Part shown: positions 23,881 to 36,736 of the stretch, one piece after another
Layout: each line of letters opens with the position of its first letter
Numbering within the stretch: position 1 is the first letter of the stretch
DNA from: Pomacea canaliculata
Taxonomy: Eukaryota; Mollusca; Gastropoda; Architaenioglossa; Ampullariidae
Length of the DNA: 64,000 nt
Reading direction: 5' to 3'
Assembly (NCBI RefSeq): GCF_003073045.1
Contig: NC_037592.1
Span: 7,046,047 to 7,110,046 of the forward strand
Translations under genes and position numbers: made by a program
The notes under the pieces: generated by a model
What the model saw: only the letters and a program-made list of their open reading frames with translations
What the model was told of the DNA's origin: nothing
Databases searched by the model: none

Positions 23881-25620
23881 CACCTAATACACCCAGCCGT
23901 TCCCGCGCTCAGTACTATACTCATCCTCCAGCTCTCGGCAGTTACCCAGTACCTGTCACAGACCCTTGTCTGAAAGCTTTCAGAAGTGAGCCACGACATC
24001 ATGGTCTGACGTCATCAACTAATCGGAACAAACGGCTTCTTTGTTGCTCTTGCTGAAATGTGTTGGTGTTTGGTATTGTCTATTTTAAGCACCAGTTATT
24101 ATTTTGAAATAAATTTAAATAATTTATTAACTAAATTAAAAATAATTTTATATGGAATTATTTATAAATTAAATTTAAATAATTTATAAACTAAATTAAA
24201 AATAATTTTAAATAGAATTATTTATAAATTAAATTAATAAAAAATAAATTGAAATTACGTTATTTATAACTTAATTTATTAAATTAAATAATTAAAAATT
24301 TATTTTTTGTATCTAATGTACGTTTGCAAGCTCTCGATCATTGTTATTATTATTAGTTGTGAAGCAAATTTTGCTGCGACACTGGCAGATTTCCGGCCTG
24401 CAGATTGTCTTCCGTTTGTGAAAGCGAAATTTACGTAGGATTTAAAATGCCAAAATTAAATTGTCGCTTTGTAGATTTGTTGGTATGGAAAGGTTGGCTT
24501 AGATGACGATATACCGTATAGTGAATTAATGCCAGGTCGTCATTCCGTGTCGATTCGTTTTCCTTTTCGAAAACCCGACTAGAAAAGGTCGAATTAAGCA
24601 CCGAATGACAGAAGATACGATTATTAATTCTTTTTAAAAATGCAGCAGACGTTTTACAAAAGCAGAATTAATCAGCAAAAGGATTAAACACATCGGCAAA
24701 CACGAAATTGACAGAATTCCTATACGTGTTTGCATGGTTTAACGAAGGGTCAACAACACATGCTATAGCACTGGGAAAAGTGGTTATATTTACAATAAAG
24801 AGAAAAAAATTGTCTAAAGAGCTTTGTGAACTTTTTTAATATGTGAAAGTCTGTGTTGTTATCATTTTGATGAGGAGTACGGGTGGGGGGACGTCAGTCA
24901 GTCTCATTTGTTTTCCTTTTCCAAAGAGTTCCAAAACAAGTCCAGAATACTTTCTTTAAAGTATAGAGACGGATCACAAAAGCAGAAGGAAAAGGGGGAA
25001 AATTATATATTGTATGCACTATAATACTATATTTTTATCCTTAGTCTTTTAAGGCGTGATTTTTTTTCCTGGTACAAAGTTAGCAAGTATTTTTTTTAAC
25101 TAGTCATTTTATTGAAGGGAGGAGTCATTTCGATGTTCTCTCCTTATAACAAAAGAAAAATAAACAAAACCAAAATCTGATTATTTCGAAAAGTAAAATT
25201 AAGAAATAAAATGATACAAATAGATAAAACATTTATAATATCACCAAGAAGAATTAATGTCAAAGCTAATGAAAACGAGAACCCCACTAATTCGTGTCTC
25301 CCTATTGTGAGCTCCTCCATTAGTCTCGGTGCTTTTTCTCTTTTTTTTTTTTAAATTTTGTGAAGACGTGTGCACTTAATGAAGCATGCCACGGCCAAGA
25401 AAGTGGTATCCAGCTGGATATACGGTAAATTCGGGCAGGTTGGTAAACGTAAGGAACGATTTTCCGCGGTGGATGTGAGGAAATTGGAAAGTGAACTCTT
25501 CAACAGGGGCAAAATGGACGTGTACGCACCCAACAACAGGAGGAACGTGACACCTTCCAGGATATTCTTCGAGATAGCAGGATGTATTAGAAAGTTAGTT
25601 CTATTTAATTCTTACGAGAC
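23881..25620 (+). repeat. Dispersed 1-1.7-kb repeat, copy A
   Basis: Begins CACCTAATACACCCAGCCG just after the GATG microsatellite and shares ordered blocks with copy B (37,195-38,622, reversed) and copy C (39,110-39,975, direct): AAAGCTTTCAGAAGTGAGCC, ATGGTCTGACGTCATCAACT, TTTTCGAAAACCCG, AATCAGCAAAAGGATTAAAC, GTCTAAAGAGCTTTGTG, a GGGGACGTCAGTC block, and CCAGGATATTCTTCGAGATA at the inner end. It has an AT-rich insert with direct repeats of about 65 bp at 24,100-24,300. No protein spans it; the right end overlaps the possible exon at 25,380-25,620. Confidence 0.85.
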
Positions 25621-27805
25621 CAGGTGAAACTGGAGTCAGCAATCACAAGAAGAAAAAAAGTGTCCGAGGCTGAGGGCTGGAAAGATCTGCGAGCAGGTCT
25701 TGTTCATGTCCACATTGAAGAATTCAGACCTGCCAAAAAAAAAAAAAAATGCAGCTTCTGTGGCTGTGCACAGGTCCCAGAGATTGTCTTGTGTCCTGAT
25801 TGTGGACCTGGAAGACTATTGCAAATCATGTGATGAAAAGATCTACTGTTTGGTGATGTATCATCAGACATACAGTTGGAAAGAAGTAAGTACAATATAT
25901 CAACATTTGTGGATATATATTTTTATAATCTTTTAGATTGTTATGTAAATGTAAATATGCACAATGGTATCGGCAATCTGAAAATATATTCTCTCAATAT
26001 ATATTCTCTCTCTCTGTATATATATATAAGCACATGCTTCAGAAAATCAACTGAAAGGAATCAGAAATGTGGTAAGACTTAGCTAATGTAAGAACTGATA
26101 CACCATTGTGCATTACAATGCCATGGATTCTACTTTTGATGAGGTTTGAAACTTAAATAAATTCCATAATTTGATTATGGCATATTTATAGACTTGAATG
26201 CTGCAAGCTTATGTTAAAACTTGCTATTGTTTTGTCAGGACGCATCATTGTATCTACCTGTGAAAAGAGAAGCAACCATTTTGTCTGAGCACCAGTGTGA
26301 CAAGCTCTATTACCGTCAGATTGGAGTTTTTGATGCACAAGGTACATATGCAAGATTATTATGTTTTCTAGAAAAACAGATTTTACCCAAGCATTTCTTC
26401 TCAATTTTTTTTCACATTTTACTGTCATGCATTCAAAATATCACATTATGGAAGAACCTTGTCTTAACCAAAACAAACAAGCTTGTGAATAAATGTTAAT
26501 TAATAGATACTTAATGTGAATAAATGTTCGGAAGCCAGGACTTTCACCAGTGAGGGTTAGCTGTCCTGGGTTTTGCTTTCGTCTCGGGCATGCAATTCTT
26601 TTTCTTCGCATGTGGCATCTGCTTACAGGGCTGTCTGCCTTGCCAGACTTTATATTTATTTATAACCTATTGGCACTTTTTGGTTTTATGTTTTCCTATG
26701 TTTACTTTTATTTTGCACTAACTGTTGAATGTCAGACAAAATAAATATATGAAATAGATTCAAAGAAATGGATACGTAATAATACAATTATAAACGAAAG
26801 CTCTAACTAGCTTTAATTTACAATTCTGAAAGGTAAGAATATTTACTTTACTGAATTACCTTAGGCTGGACTTTAACATGTAGTGTGGAAAGAAAAGAAG
26901 TAGGCAGCATATTTCAACAATGAGAAGATGTTGCATAATATTTCTGTAAAGGTAGAACAGTATCAAATTCTAAAAGCACGTTTTATGTTCTTCTCTTTAT
27001 TATTATTATAGGCAGAGATCACATCATGAAAGTACAGTTCTGTGAATGTGAGCCAGAAGCAGTAACACTAATAAGAAATGGCTTATGGCCAGCAACACCA
27101 AAGAAGCCAGGGACCGCATTTTGCATGAAAGTGATGGAGCTATGCAGAATGCTACAGTTAGAAGGACAAATGTCTCTCCAGAAATTTTGCATGGCATCGG
27201 AGCGGAAGACAACTTTTCTACATAGTCGCAGCAGGGACTACAGAAACATGTACAAGGCATTGGGTAAACATGCTATCATTTTGTCACAGCATGACTATAG
27301 CAACATGTACTAGACACTTGGTAAACACATCATAATGTGTTGTCACAGCAGAGACTACAGAAACATGTACAAGGCACTGGGTAAACATGCTATCATATTT
27401 TGTCACAGCATGACTACAGCAACATGTACAAGATGCTTGCTAAACATATCGTCATATGTTGTCCAATAAGTCTAACTTTCAAGAAACTCCTCAGGGTATG
27501 TTGCTTAATGACTCCATAGAGAACTGTATCAGTGCCACTAGACCTGTAGTCAAGTAGTGCGACAGTTTCATTTGATGGATGTAAATATAGTTTAATTATA
27601 AGGGTTATAAGCCAATAATTTCTGTTTACATTATTTGGAAACTATGGAAAGAATACGTGGATTGTGAAAATGGTATTTTATGTGTTTGTTTAATTGCTTT
27701 ATTGTAGGTAACACAATTATAGAATTTCACCATCATCAGGTGTTATGTCTTGAGACAGCTCATGCCCATGACTTCCTGGGCAAGAAGTGCCCAATATGTA
27801 GTCTG
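25372..27805 (+). CDS. KDZ-type (Kyakuja/Dileera/Zisupton) DNA transposase, degraded and partial
   Basis: Plain DNA transposase relic with introns. A first open block (25,372-25,622; FSAVDVRKLESELFNRGK, NNRRNVTPSRIFFEIAG) is unrecognised. The exon ending 25,884 (GAA|GTAAGT) encodes a zinc cluster, CSFCGCAQVPEIVLCPDCG then DYCKSCDEK and a His, split by a frame change near 25,812. Further exons join in phase: 26,239-26,341, 27,012-27,263 and 27,708-27,805. They carry VQFCECEPEAV, GLWPATPKKPGTAF and FLGKKCPICSL. A Cys cluster, then an FCxC line, then LWPATPxxPxTAF is the signature order of CxC-domain KDZ transposases. The DDE catalytic half, expected after CPIC, is not found, so it is probably a broken fragment. 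The assignment rests on motif order, not on a search. Confidence 0.7.
27230..27465. repeat. Four-unit tandem repeat across a splice donor
   Basis: About four units of roughly 60 bp, each reading GACTAC or GACTATAG(C/A)AACATGTAC followed by (GC/AC)TTGG(T/G)TAAACAT and a CATTTTGTCACAGCA or CATATGTTGTC block. The first unit is the end of the transposase exon with its donor TTGG|GTAAAC; later units copy both exon end and donor. Confidence 0.8.
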
Positions 27806-30800
27806 GTATGTTGTATGGGTTAAGGATTAGGCATTTTAAGAAATATTTAAACACAGTTGCTGTATTCTGCAAACAAAAACACCCACAAAAGTTTATTACA
27901 CTTGATTTGTACATAATATTTTCACATGGTTGCAAGTTTTTGAAAATATGCCTAATCTGTGCACATCAGTTTCCCGACGTTTTGATATAAAGAGAATTTA
28001 TCAACATTGTCTAATGCCTACTGATAATTTTAGGCCATGTCTTTCAAAAACATATCTTCTATTTCATGAGGAATTAATAGATGTGATTAGTGATCTTCAC
28101 TCAGATATCGATTCGAAATCTGGTGAAGACGATGAAGAGGAAAAACACTTTTTTTCCATAAGTTCTTGAGCTATTACTTTCTTTAGTCAGTTTACTGAAG
28201 GGGACAATTGATATGTTTATTGAAATTGTAAAGGTATTTAAGGGATGATAGCATGTTTATTTTGTTTTAAAGCATAGCTACAACCAACATCAACAAAGGC
28301 TTTATGAATTCATTGCTACATTTTTGAACCAAGAACGGTGTAACCTTCTAATTCTGTTTTTAGCAATGTACTTTTTTTTTATAGTATACATACAAGACAC
28401 ATTCACACCGTGCATCCAGTTGCTTTCACCCACAGAAACAAGCCTTTTAATATATTTTATATGCCACTCTGGAGCAAGGCATGAGCTTATTCTTAAGTAT
28501 ATTGCTGTGGCACAATATATGTCTAGAGACTATCATTTGAGAAAAGAATTGTACATAACAGTATACTGCCTTCTCGTTGCTCATTCTCCTAAAAATTTGA
28601 AGTGATGGTAGTAAATAAAACAGGGAAACAAACACAGTTTTTGCTTTGAGGAAAATTAAGTGAAAAGAATTTTCACTCGTATATCATGTTATTTACTTAC
28701 AACATATTCTTACTAAGGATGTTATATAAACAGGTATGCTTTGTTATAAATCTTGAGAAATCTATTTTTGTGTTCTGCAATGGTGGTTACCTGTCAAAGA
28801 GGGAGAAATGGCACATGGAAAAGGACATAGTCAAATGTATAAATATGTACAAATATCTAGATTTGATTGCTTTCAACAAGACTATCTGTTTGTTGTGCTA
28901 TTGTGGATGTTTCATGGAGTGCCCAAAAAAAGTGTCATTGGGATAACCATATGTTTTTGGCACATGGTGTGCATTCACCACTATTTTCATGTTTTTTCAC
29001 ATTTCTTGCATTTTGTGATCATTCAAAGTGACATTGCTACTATCCTGTCATGTCCCTTTTGTCCAGGTGTTGTAGAGTCGGTAATACATGTTATGTTCTT
29101 ATGATAAAGATACAGGGTAGTGAGAAAGAAATGTAAACACTATTACCATCTGCTTTCCAGTTATCCATGCTGGTAGAAAATACTGACAAGTGTGTAGTTA
29201 ATAATGTAACTAATAACTTTCTTTCCCCGTATTTTGCATCTAGCAGGGAGACTTCTGAAGTCAGACAAACACTATCACTGTAAATCCACCGCTTGACCAA
29301 GCACGAATAGCTATTTTACTGTACTTCATTAAAGTGTATGTTCAATAAATTGAAAAGGGCTTGAAAAACGAGAGTGTGGTATTGTAAATGAGAGACAAAA
29401 TTTTACGCGCGCGTGTGTGTGTGTCTGCGCGCGTTTGTTTACAACGTATCATAGAAGTAGTAGGCTCTGGCTATGCTCGGGTTCGTGCCATTCTGGAGGA
29501 GTATGTGTCGGGGAAGGTAGCAGTTCCGTTGGTGTACGGTGCCAGCTACAGTGTATACAAATCGATGAACCCACGATTGCGATTGCACCGTGAACGCAAA
29601 CGTGTGTGTGTTGATCGTGTGTTCGCGTGAACTGCTTTTCGACATGATCGGGGTCAATCACGATGGTGCCAACTGTCATCAGTAGTTGTATGTGTAGATC
29701 ACTTCCAACAGCGCCCTCTTATTGCTGTACATAAACACACACCGACTACACGAGCACAACATTGACAAGTTTTCGCAAACTGGCAAGATGGTTGCAGATT
29801 AGGGAAATCTTCAAAGGAGGTGAGAATCAAGCAGGCAATGTTCGAGAAGAATTAAAGAAGTAGCACAATGCCACTAAAAGTTAAACCAGTTATATGTACT
29901 TTCACACTACAATGGGTGTTCGTCAGAAAAATCACGCCACAAAAGACGACCACCTAACACTACATGCATCTGTATCTTTCTATTGATTACAGCGGGCAAC
30001 TTTCCACTTTCATAACTTGTAAAAACTCATCTGCAATCGAATATCAAAGGGGCGTACAGTTTCAACCTCAAAGTGGTATCACGGATTTAGATAGAGCAAC
30101 AGCTGCGATAGTTGTGCGCGCACCGTGAACGTTGCTTGTTTGGGGGATGATTGGCAATGGGCAAACCAATGTTACAAGACTTTCCCTAGCTTGGCCGAAT
30201 CTTGCGTTTGCCGGGAGTTATTCAGAAAAGAAAGGTTAAACAAAATGGTAAATTACACCTAATGAATAAGAGACAATGCAGACAGAGAAAAGGGGGCAAA
30301 GACAGGAGTAGATGAGATACAGGAACAACAGACACACAAATAAACCCTAAATGCAAACTTGATACAAGAGGTCAGCTTCCGTTCTAAAAGTAAGGTCAGA
30401 CATGAAGGTCTTGGTTACCTCTGGGACTCTAACGTTTAACTTCTAATAATATAGAACTTTTTCGTAAATATATCATTTCTTAATATGTATTGGATGTGTC
30501 TTTTCCCGCTACGAGACGGGCGGTCCCCGCGGGAGGAGAGGATGGAATCAGTCCAAGCGACGAGAGCCGTCCCGTGACACTTAAGACACCTATGACCACA
30601 AAATAACAGTGTTAGCAAAACAGAAACCTATGTCAATGAGCAGCTAGTAGAGATAAGCAGCTTACTTTAAGTGGAGGACAACCTTGTAGCATTGGAGTAA
30701 TTGTAGAAATTCTGGCTTTCCTTCGTCGGGTGCGTTATCTAATGTACCTAGCGTTGTGTTGGTGTGGGTTGTTTTTTTTGTTTTTTTTTTTTTTTCTCAT

Positions 30801-31649
30801 CTACTGCACACCAGCACTTAGCCGACCTTAAATCTACAAAAGTCCCTGCATTGTACCCAACAAAAGTGTGTTTTCTTTGGTGCATTCTTCTGCTATGTCA
30901 CAACTACGGACAACACGAATCTCGTTCACTACAGTGATCAACGTTCAGCTCATTCGCACGACCAGGACATAAGTGCAACAAGCTAGCATTCTTGTGGACA
31001 GACATGTTCCCACAGGTAAATAGGTTTAAAGACAGATTTATTTACATTACTCTCTCTCTCACACACACACACACGCAACTGCTATTTCGATTCTAATCCA
31101 CCTGCCTAGCCTACTGAATTCTAGCACCAAACTCCCGGGCGGGTGAAGAGTTGCCACACATAAGTATGCCGCGCGATTTTCTATTTTTATGTACCTATAA
31201 ATCTGTTATTTGACTTGTGTTAAACAATCGTCGATTTGTTTTCATTGGAAGACTAATTGATTATTCATTCATATCTTCTTTTACACAATACTGTGGTATC
31301 GTCGGGGACATTGAGACAGTTCTTGCGCAAGTCTTGCATCATTCCTGCTGAGTGGCATGTTTAGCCCTATATTTTATGTTGGTTCTTCCTCAACCCTCAT
31401 TGTCTTTGTCCTCACTCAAGGGTTTTCCAGAGGATGTTCTTCACTAAAGTCTTGTGGCTGGTTACATGGCCAGACAAGAGACGATTTTCCCGTCGCCAGA
31501 AGGGTTCTCGTTGGCCCATCATGATTCGCACATCTTCATTAGTCTTGTGATGAATAGAAGAAATTCGGAACTGTTTCTCAGGGACTGGATCTCGAATGCT
31601 TTTATTCGCTTTACAGATCGGTGAAAATGGTAAAAGAGATTATGAATTT
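27806..31649. other. No supportable gene
   Basis: AT-rich to about 29,380, then more mixed. An 80-codon ORF at 29,388-29,630 and a 60-codon minus-strand ORF at 30,436-30,618 (cysteine pair CGHRCLKCHG) have no recognised family. An acidic short ORF ends at 28,169 (SGEDDEEEKHFFSISS); it could be a transposase remnant but I cannot show it. Poly-T near 30,775-30,797 and (CA)n near 31,060 are present. Confidence 0.4.
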
Positions 31650-32345
31650 CGAGGATGTCTTTAGCATCCGTACTGGCTTCAAAGGTCAGCAGTAAGAAGA
31701 CCGAAGTGATGAGAATCCACAACAAGCAGGAACTCCCAATCCAACTTCAAGGAGAGAAACATCCTGGGAAACAGACTGCCCTTCACGTATCTGAGGAGCA
31801 TAACAGAGATGTTGGAACGACGATGACATCAAAAAGGCCAGACATGCCTCTTTATTACATCATCGTCATAATTATTTGTAAACTTGATAGCCTATGGCTC
31901 ATAAAAAACGTTAACTACAGACAGATTAAGCAACAATATGCGCCAGCGTGCGCATATCAACAGCCTACGCCCCATCCCGAGCATTCTCCTTCCGCAGTAA
32001 GACCCGCATCTTCAACACAATTGTGAATGCAGTCCTACTGTATGGTTCTGAAACCTGGAGAGCGACATAGGCCATCTACGCCATATAAAGGGAATAAGAT
32101 GGACTGAAAAGATCTCCAACAGCATTCCTGTGGAAAAGAACTAACCATAATGCCACTAGTCAAGACATCAAAAAGCGCAAATGGCTGAACAGGACACACC
32201 CTGCAAACCACCTGACACCATTGCCAAGCAGGCACTTGACTGGAACCCTCAGGGAAAGAGGAGAGTTGGGAGACCGAAGCAGACTTGGAAAAGAACAGTA
32301 GAAAGTGAGACAAAGATATCGGAACCACATGAACCCAAATGAGGC
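31650..32345 (+). mobile_element. LINE relic, end of reverse transcriptase and C-terminus
   Basis: Translated pieces match the usual order at the end of a non-LTR retrotransposon polyprotein: KVSSKKTEVMRIHNKQ and LPIQLQGE (after the reverse transcriptase active site), then KTRIFNTIVNAVLLYGSETW, then QALDWNPQGKRRVGRPKQTW. Several frame changes and stops separate them, so it is dead, and the 5' part is missing, as is normal for 5'-truncated LINE insertions. Confidence 0.8.
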
Positions 32346-34204
32346 ATGCTGCCCCAAACCGGGTCCGATGGCAAGGTGTTGTTGCGGCCTATGTTCCTCG
32401 AGTAGTAACATGGACTAGACTAAACTTCGCATCCGTACTATGTAGCAAACTGTATGATAGTGCTTCTGTAAGTCATGTTCAATGTGTCAATCGCTGCTGT
32501 GGCTGTTGCGATCCATGGTTTCATTTGACGGTTTCGCGTCAAGAAGGACCAAATGCTAATATGTTGCTTAGGGAAAGTAAGCTGCATGATGTCACCGAGG
32601 GATATAGACGCCAAGTATGTAATTAAAGCCAAGTTCAGTTGCTAAATATTCCGTCGTTATGCAGCACACCGTATATATGTTTTACGAATTTGTGCTCTAC
32701 TGTGTTATTGGATACTGTATTATATACTGTCAAAGCGGCGCTAGAATAAAAGCTGGAGTCATAGCCACACAAAGTTCATGGTTCTTTTATCATCCTCTGT
32801 GTCTGCCCGTCCTTCTTAAGCCGGAAATAGTGTAAGCATAACGTTTTCAATTTTGTCCGCTGTTTGAATTATCTTTTTGTCAGCGCTGCTCGGTCTTTCT
32901 TTAAATCACACCTTAAGATCTGACATCAAGATCAGTTCTAAACTGTTTTTTTTTTTCATCAGAAAGAAATTATCAATCAAAAAAGATGAGGAAGAGGGAG
33001 GAGGAGGAGGGGAAACTGAGTCTGTTTTAAAGTTACAGATAAAGGCTGCACCTCTTTCCACCATCCATTCTTTTTTGTTACACATTTACTTTGAGACACA
33101 TTCAAAACAGGCAAAAGACATCAACTGCATATTTCTTCTGAAAACTGATATACACTTTTAATCCCATTGAAATGTTTTATGTCCACATTGAAGAAGAAAT
33201 TTTACAATGAGCGAAATATATTAATACAAATTTAAAACAAACGAAAAGAGAAAACAGCACACTGACTCCCATATATACATGACAGTATTGACTTGATGTA
33301 TATGAATCACATTTTACAATCTGCTGTTAGGACTGCAATGGAAAATCATTCAGCACTACTCTGCTCCAAAGCCAATGCAGTTACTGAAGCGCCAATATTT
33401 GTATGTATAGCCAGAAGTCACAATATGCAAGATGATTCATTATGTCTTATCTGACTAAATTTAAAGTGCATCCTAAGCTATGCACAAATGTAAACCACAA
33501 ATAATAAATGTTATTTTCTTTTCATTCTACTTTTATAAATTTTCTGGTCAATTTGATTCATATCAAAGAATTAATATCAAATTTAGCCAAAACTGGATTG
33601 TTCTGGCAAATTTATTCAATTTCTATTGAACTGGGTATGTGATCAACGGCCCCAAGCTGTTTTCTTATGCTTTAACTGTAATTGCATCCCATGTGACTTG
33701 TGTTCCTGCACACAGAGGTAAACAATGATATGTAACTTTGCATTTTTATAGTTACAAACAATCACATAAATATGCTTTGGAACAGACTGCACTGTAAGAT
33801 TCAATATGATAAAGATTGTGCTAATACTCATAAATAATAATAAACTCAAATAGCACCATATCCTAGCCTTTGGGCAAACTCATGAATTGACACACACACA
33901 CACAGCATACATGACGCACAGCATAAAATGCCAAATTATATTGTCTACAAAATGCCACATGGATAAAATGTAGACCAAAAATTATTCGCAGCATACATAA
34001 TTCAGCTTGAGAAAGACTGTGATTCATCCAGGCTGCAAATGCTATGATCCACATTCCACACCACAGTTTCTACCATAGCAAGATCTATGAGGTAAAGGCC
34101 ATTGTTCTGCTTATAGGTCTGACTGCAAAATGCCTTCTTGAAAAATCATACTGAAATCCAGGAAGTCAATGCAAATTCATTGATGTAACAATTTTTTAGG
34201 ACAC
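32346..34204. other. No supportable gene
   Basis: AT-rich DNA with short ORFs only. A purine-rich block (32,985-33,015) produces a KKDEEEGGGGG-like translation that is low complexity. Nothing else is seen. Confidence 0.4.
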
Positions 34205-34465
34205 ATTAGTTGTTAATAAGCACACTTATATAGCACCTTTCTCCATCATCAGCCACACTAAAGCGCTTTACATGCATAAAGGCACACAAGCACACGGGCA
34301 TTTGGGACAGCATAACTATTGTTTATTGGCTGTAAACCTAGGGGCATAAGATCATATTAAAACAATCACACAATAACAATCTAACAGGTGCAACAAATGG
34401 TGACAATATGGCAAAATATATAGATGAGTACATAAGACAAAACAATATATGTATAGAATTTACTT
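34205..34465 (-). repeat. Dispersed repeat with AAAGCGCTTT/GCTATATAA tail
   Basis: The reverse complement of this stretch matches 16,790-16,990 (CATCTATATATTTTGCCAT and following blocks) and continues with GCATGTAAAGCGCTTTAGTG and GGTGCTATATAAGTGTGCTT. This tail type is widespread in metazoan SINEs and some LINE 3' ends. Direction is given by the tail. Confidence 0.65.
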
Positions 34466-34732
34466 CAACCGTGGTTATGCAATTTGAATCAATTTGCATA
34501 AATTTATAAGCATATTTTTGTATGTAATATTCATCAGCCGACGAAATTTAAATTCATTTGGATAATGCACAAAATAAACAGGAAGCAGCACTGTCTGTGA
34601 CAAAGTTAGCAAAGGGTGAGCACAATAATAAGCCATAAGTGAACACAACAAGAGGTCAAGAGCAAAACTAAAAATCTCCAAAAGCCTGTTCACAAGAAAG
34701 GACACAGAAAATACTAATTTTCAGTCTCTTAC

Positions 34733-34789
34733 TTTTGGCCTTTGGCAATTCCTTTAATGCAACTTCCAGAGAATTAGTATTTGTCCAAT
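34733..34789 (-). CDS. Candidate small exon of an unknown minus-strand gene
   Basis: On the minus strand an acceptor (CTGTTACAG) is followed by 57 open bases, reading D/WTNTNSLEVALKELPKAK, and a good donor (AAAA|GTAAGA). The peptide looks like real protein (balanced, charged, non-repetitive) but is too short to identify. It might belong with the possible exon at 36,672-36,736, although the phases do not join directly, so other exons would be needed. Confidence 0.28.
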
Positions 34790-35273
34790 CTGTAACAGAT
34801 TAACCACTGCTTGTATAAGAACTGCGAAGGCAACAAACTGATGAAATTCAGTGTTGTAAAGTCTGAAACCTAGTGAAAGTCTGAAACCTAGTGACACGTA
34901 GACTTAATTATTATACCCAAGTTCAAAATTAATTTTACAATAACTCTCACCACATTGATTTATGACACAGAAAGAAGAGAATGAGTGGATTTAAATAATA
35001 AAAAACATGCCATGATCTGTGAGTTTAAAAGTATAAAAAATATTAAACATCTCAATATTGTATGGCAGGGTTACAGCTACTAATCTATTACTTGAATGTA
35101 ATACATTTCATGTTTTCACCAGCTTTGGCTATGATTTGGAAATTAACATAGCAGTGATATAGAGAAAGCACTAATCTCAAGCTTTTGGAAAATATAATAG
35201 TAAATAAGAACTAATAAAAAAAATAAGAACTAGTATTCCTTACATTAGAAAAGGTACTTCCATTAGGGATTTA

Positions 35274-35844
35274 CAGTCAAATCTCCCTACTATGCCACCT
35301 ACCGGGACCGAGCAAAAGTGGCATAGTAGCAGAGTGGCATATAGTAGCGAGGTTCGTATAAAAACGGCTTTATTTGTTTCAAGTTACCCGTCAGTCCAAA
35401 GCTCTCAAGAATCGTCTGCTGCCACTAGCTGTCTCCTCTCATTCTCCCCCTCACCTCTTCATCCTCCACCCCTCCCAACCATATCCCGAGCACCTGCATC
35501 CTGTCGCTAGTCGACCCCTCCCGCTCTCCCTCTGTCACGTGACTGTTCACGGCCAGCGACCACCACCCCTATCGCCAGCCTCCACCCTCCCTGTGTGCCA
35601 TGCTATGTTGCCATCCACCTAACTGCAATGTCCCACACTACCATAGAGTATAATAATCGAGCACTGCGTGGAATTTCACAACTTGTGTCCTTTTAACAGT
35701 CACACAAAAGTGGCATAGTAGCGAGAGTCTGGGGTGGCATAGTAAATTTTTTTTTACATTGAATTTATAGTCGGGACCGAGCAAAAGTGGCATAATACCG
35801 AGAGTGCATAGTAGCGGGGTGGCCATAGTAGGGAGATTTGACTG
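35274..35844. mobile_element. 571-bp MITE with TA target duplication (pogo/Tc1-mariner type)
   Basis: Left end CAGTCAAATCTCCCTACTAT and right end ATAGTAGGGAGATTTGACTG are exact inverted repeats, flanked on both sides by TA. Inside each end lies a direct copy of GGGACCGAGCAAAAGTGGCATA. The centre is C-rich and non-coding. CAGT termini with a TA target duplication fit pogo-like or other Tc1/mariner elements. There is no transposase. Confidence 0.85.
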
Positions 35845-36671
35845 TATATAACTAATCAATGCACTGACTAAAGAAAATCTATTACCCGAATAGTGAGCAC
35901 AAAATATTTCCATCATCGTGGACTGCTCATTACTTGTTGGTACCATGAAAAATACATCGATTCATAAAGATATCTAAAAATTAATCTCAAGCCTACACAT
36001 TACAATGGGTATGTGTTTTAGGATCCCCAAAAAGCGCTTTTATAGACTTCATTAGCTCTGCCCTAAGGACCATCCTTCTAGCTACATCTTGCTTTTACCC
36101 TTTGAGGTGCCCAGCATTGGTAGCCCTAAACAGCACAATTCCATAGTCACTAGACACAGGTAAGCTACATAAAATGGTGTCAACAATAGGGTAGAATAAA
36201 CATATAAAACTACTGGCCATTGCTCTAATACTGTACTTGCATATTGTAATACTTCTTGCATTTTGGATCAACACTTTTCGCTCAATTGACACCAACCATT
36301 AAAGCATACTATTTGGCTGATTCTGCTTATCTGTCATCATCATACAATACATTCAGGCATCACCTGACTCGGGAATAATCTAAGATTATTGTATCAATCC
36401 TGAAGATTCTCATAACACACTTTACTAACAAGTTATTATCTTTCTCATTCTTTCATGCCTACTTTAGCAGCTTGTACATCTTTTTCTTTAATCGGTGGTA
36501 ATGCATCCTTTCTATGAACTTATATACATCTTAATATAGAATTATGTCATTAATACACCAAAAACTTTAAAAAGTAGGATGTAAGATAAGTAGAATAAAA
36601 AAAGTGCTTCAACGCATGCAATTAATGTAGTATAATAGCTGCTGTACATGCTTGAGATAAAATAAACCTAC

Positions 36672-36736
36672 CCTTCAGCCTTTTGCTGCATTAACACATT
36701 AAAAGCCGTGGTTCTTTTGAAAACTGGTTCCATTGT
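36672..36736 (-). CDS. Candidate first coding exon of an unknown minus-strand gene
   Basis: On the minus strand, TTTTTTGTGTAG|AC precedes ATG, then 62 open bases encode MEPVFKRTTAFNVLMQQKAE before a donor (GAAGG|GTAGG). The same stretch exists at 40,990-41,060 on the plus strand but there the frame is worn (a stop follows KKG). One copy kept open and the other decayed suggests that this one is under constraint, or that it is simply the better-preserved copy. I do not recognise the protein. Confidence 0.3.

Noticed and set aside
23623-24002. His/Pro/Ser repeat ORFs on the minus strand
   Set aside because: Translation of GATG/GGAT microsatellites.
27930-28169. Short ORF with acidic end as the transposase C-terminus
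   Set aside because: No splice site in phase and no motif; the acidic tail alone is not evidence.
28324-29104. ORFs of 86-98 codons after the transposase
   Set aside because: AT-rich with no KDZ catalytic motif, and overlapping in different frames; not supportable as the missing DDE domain.
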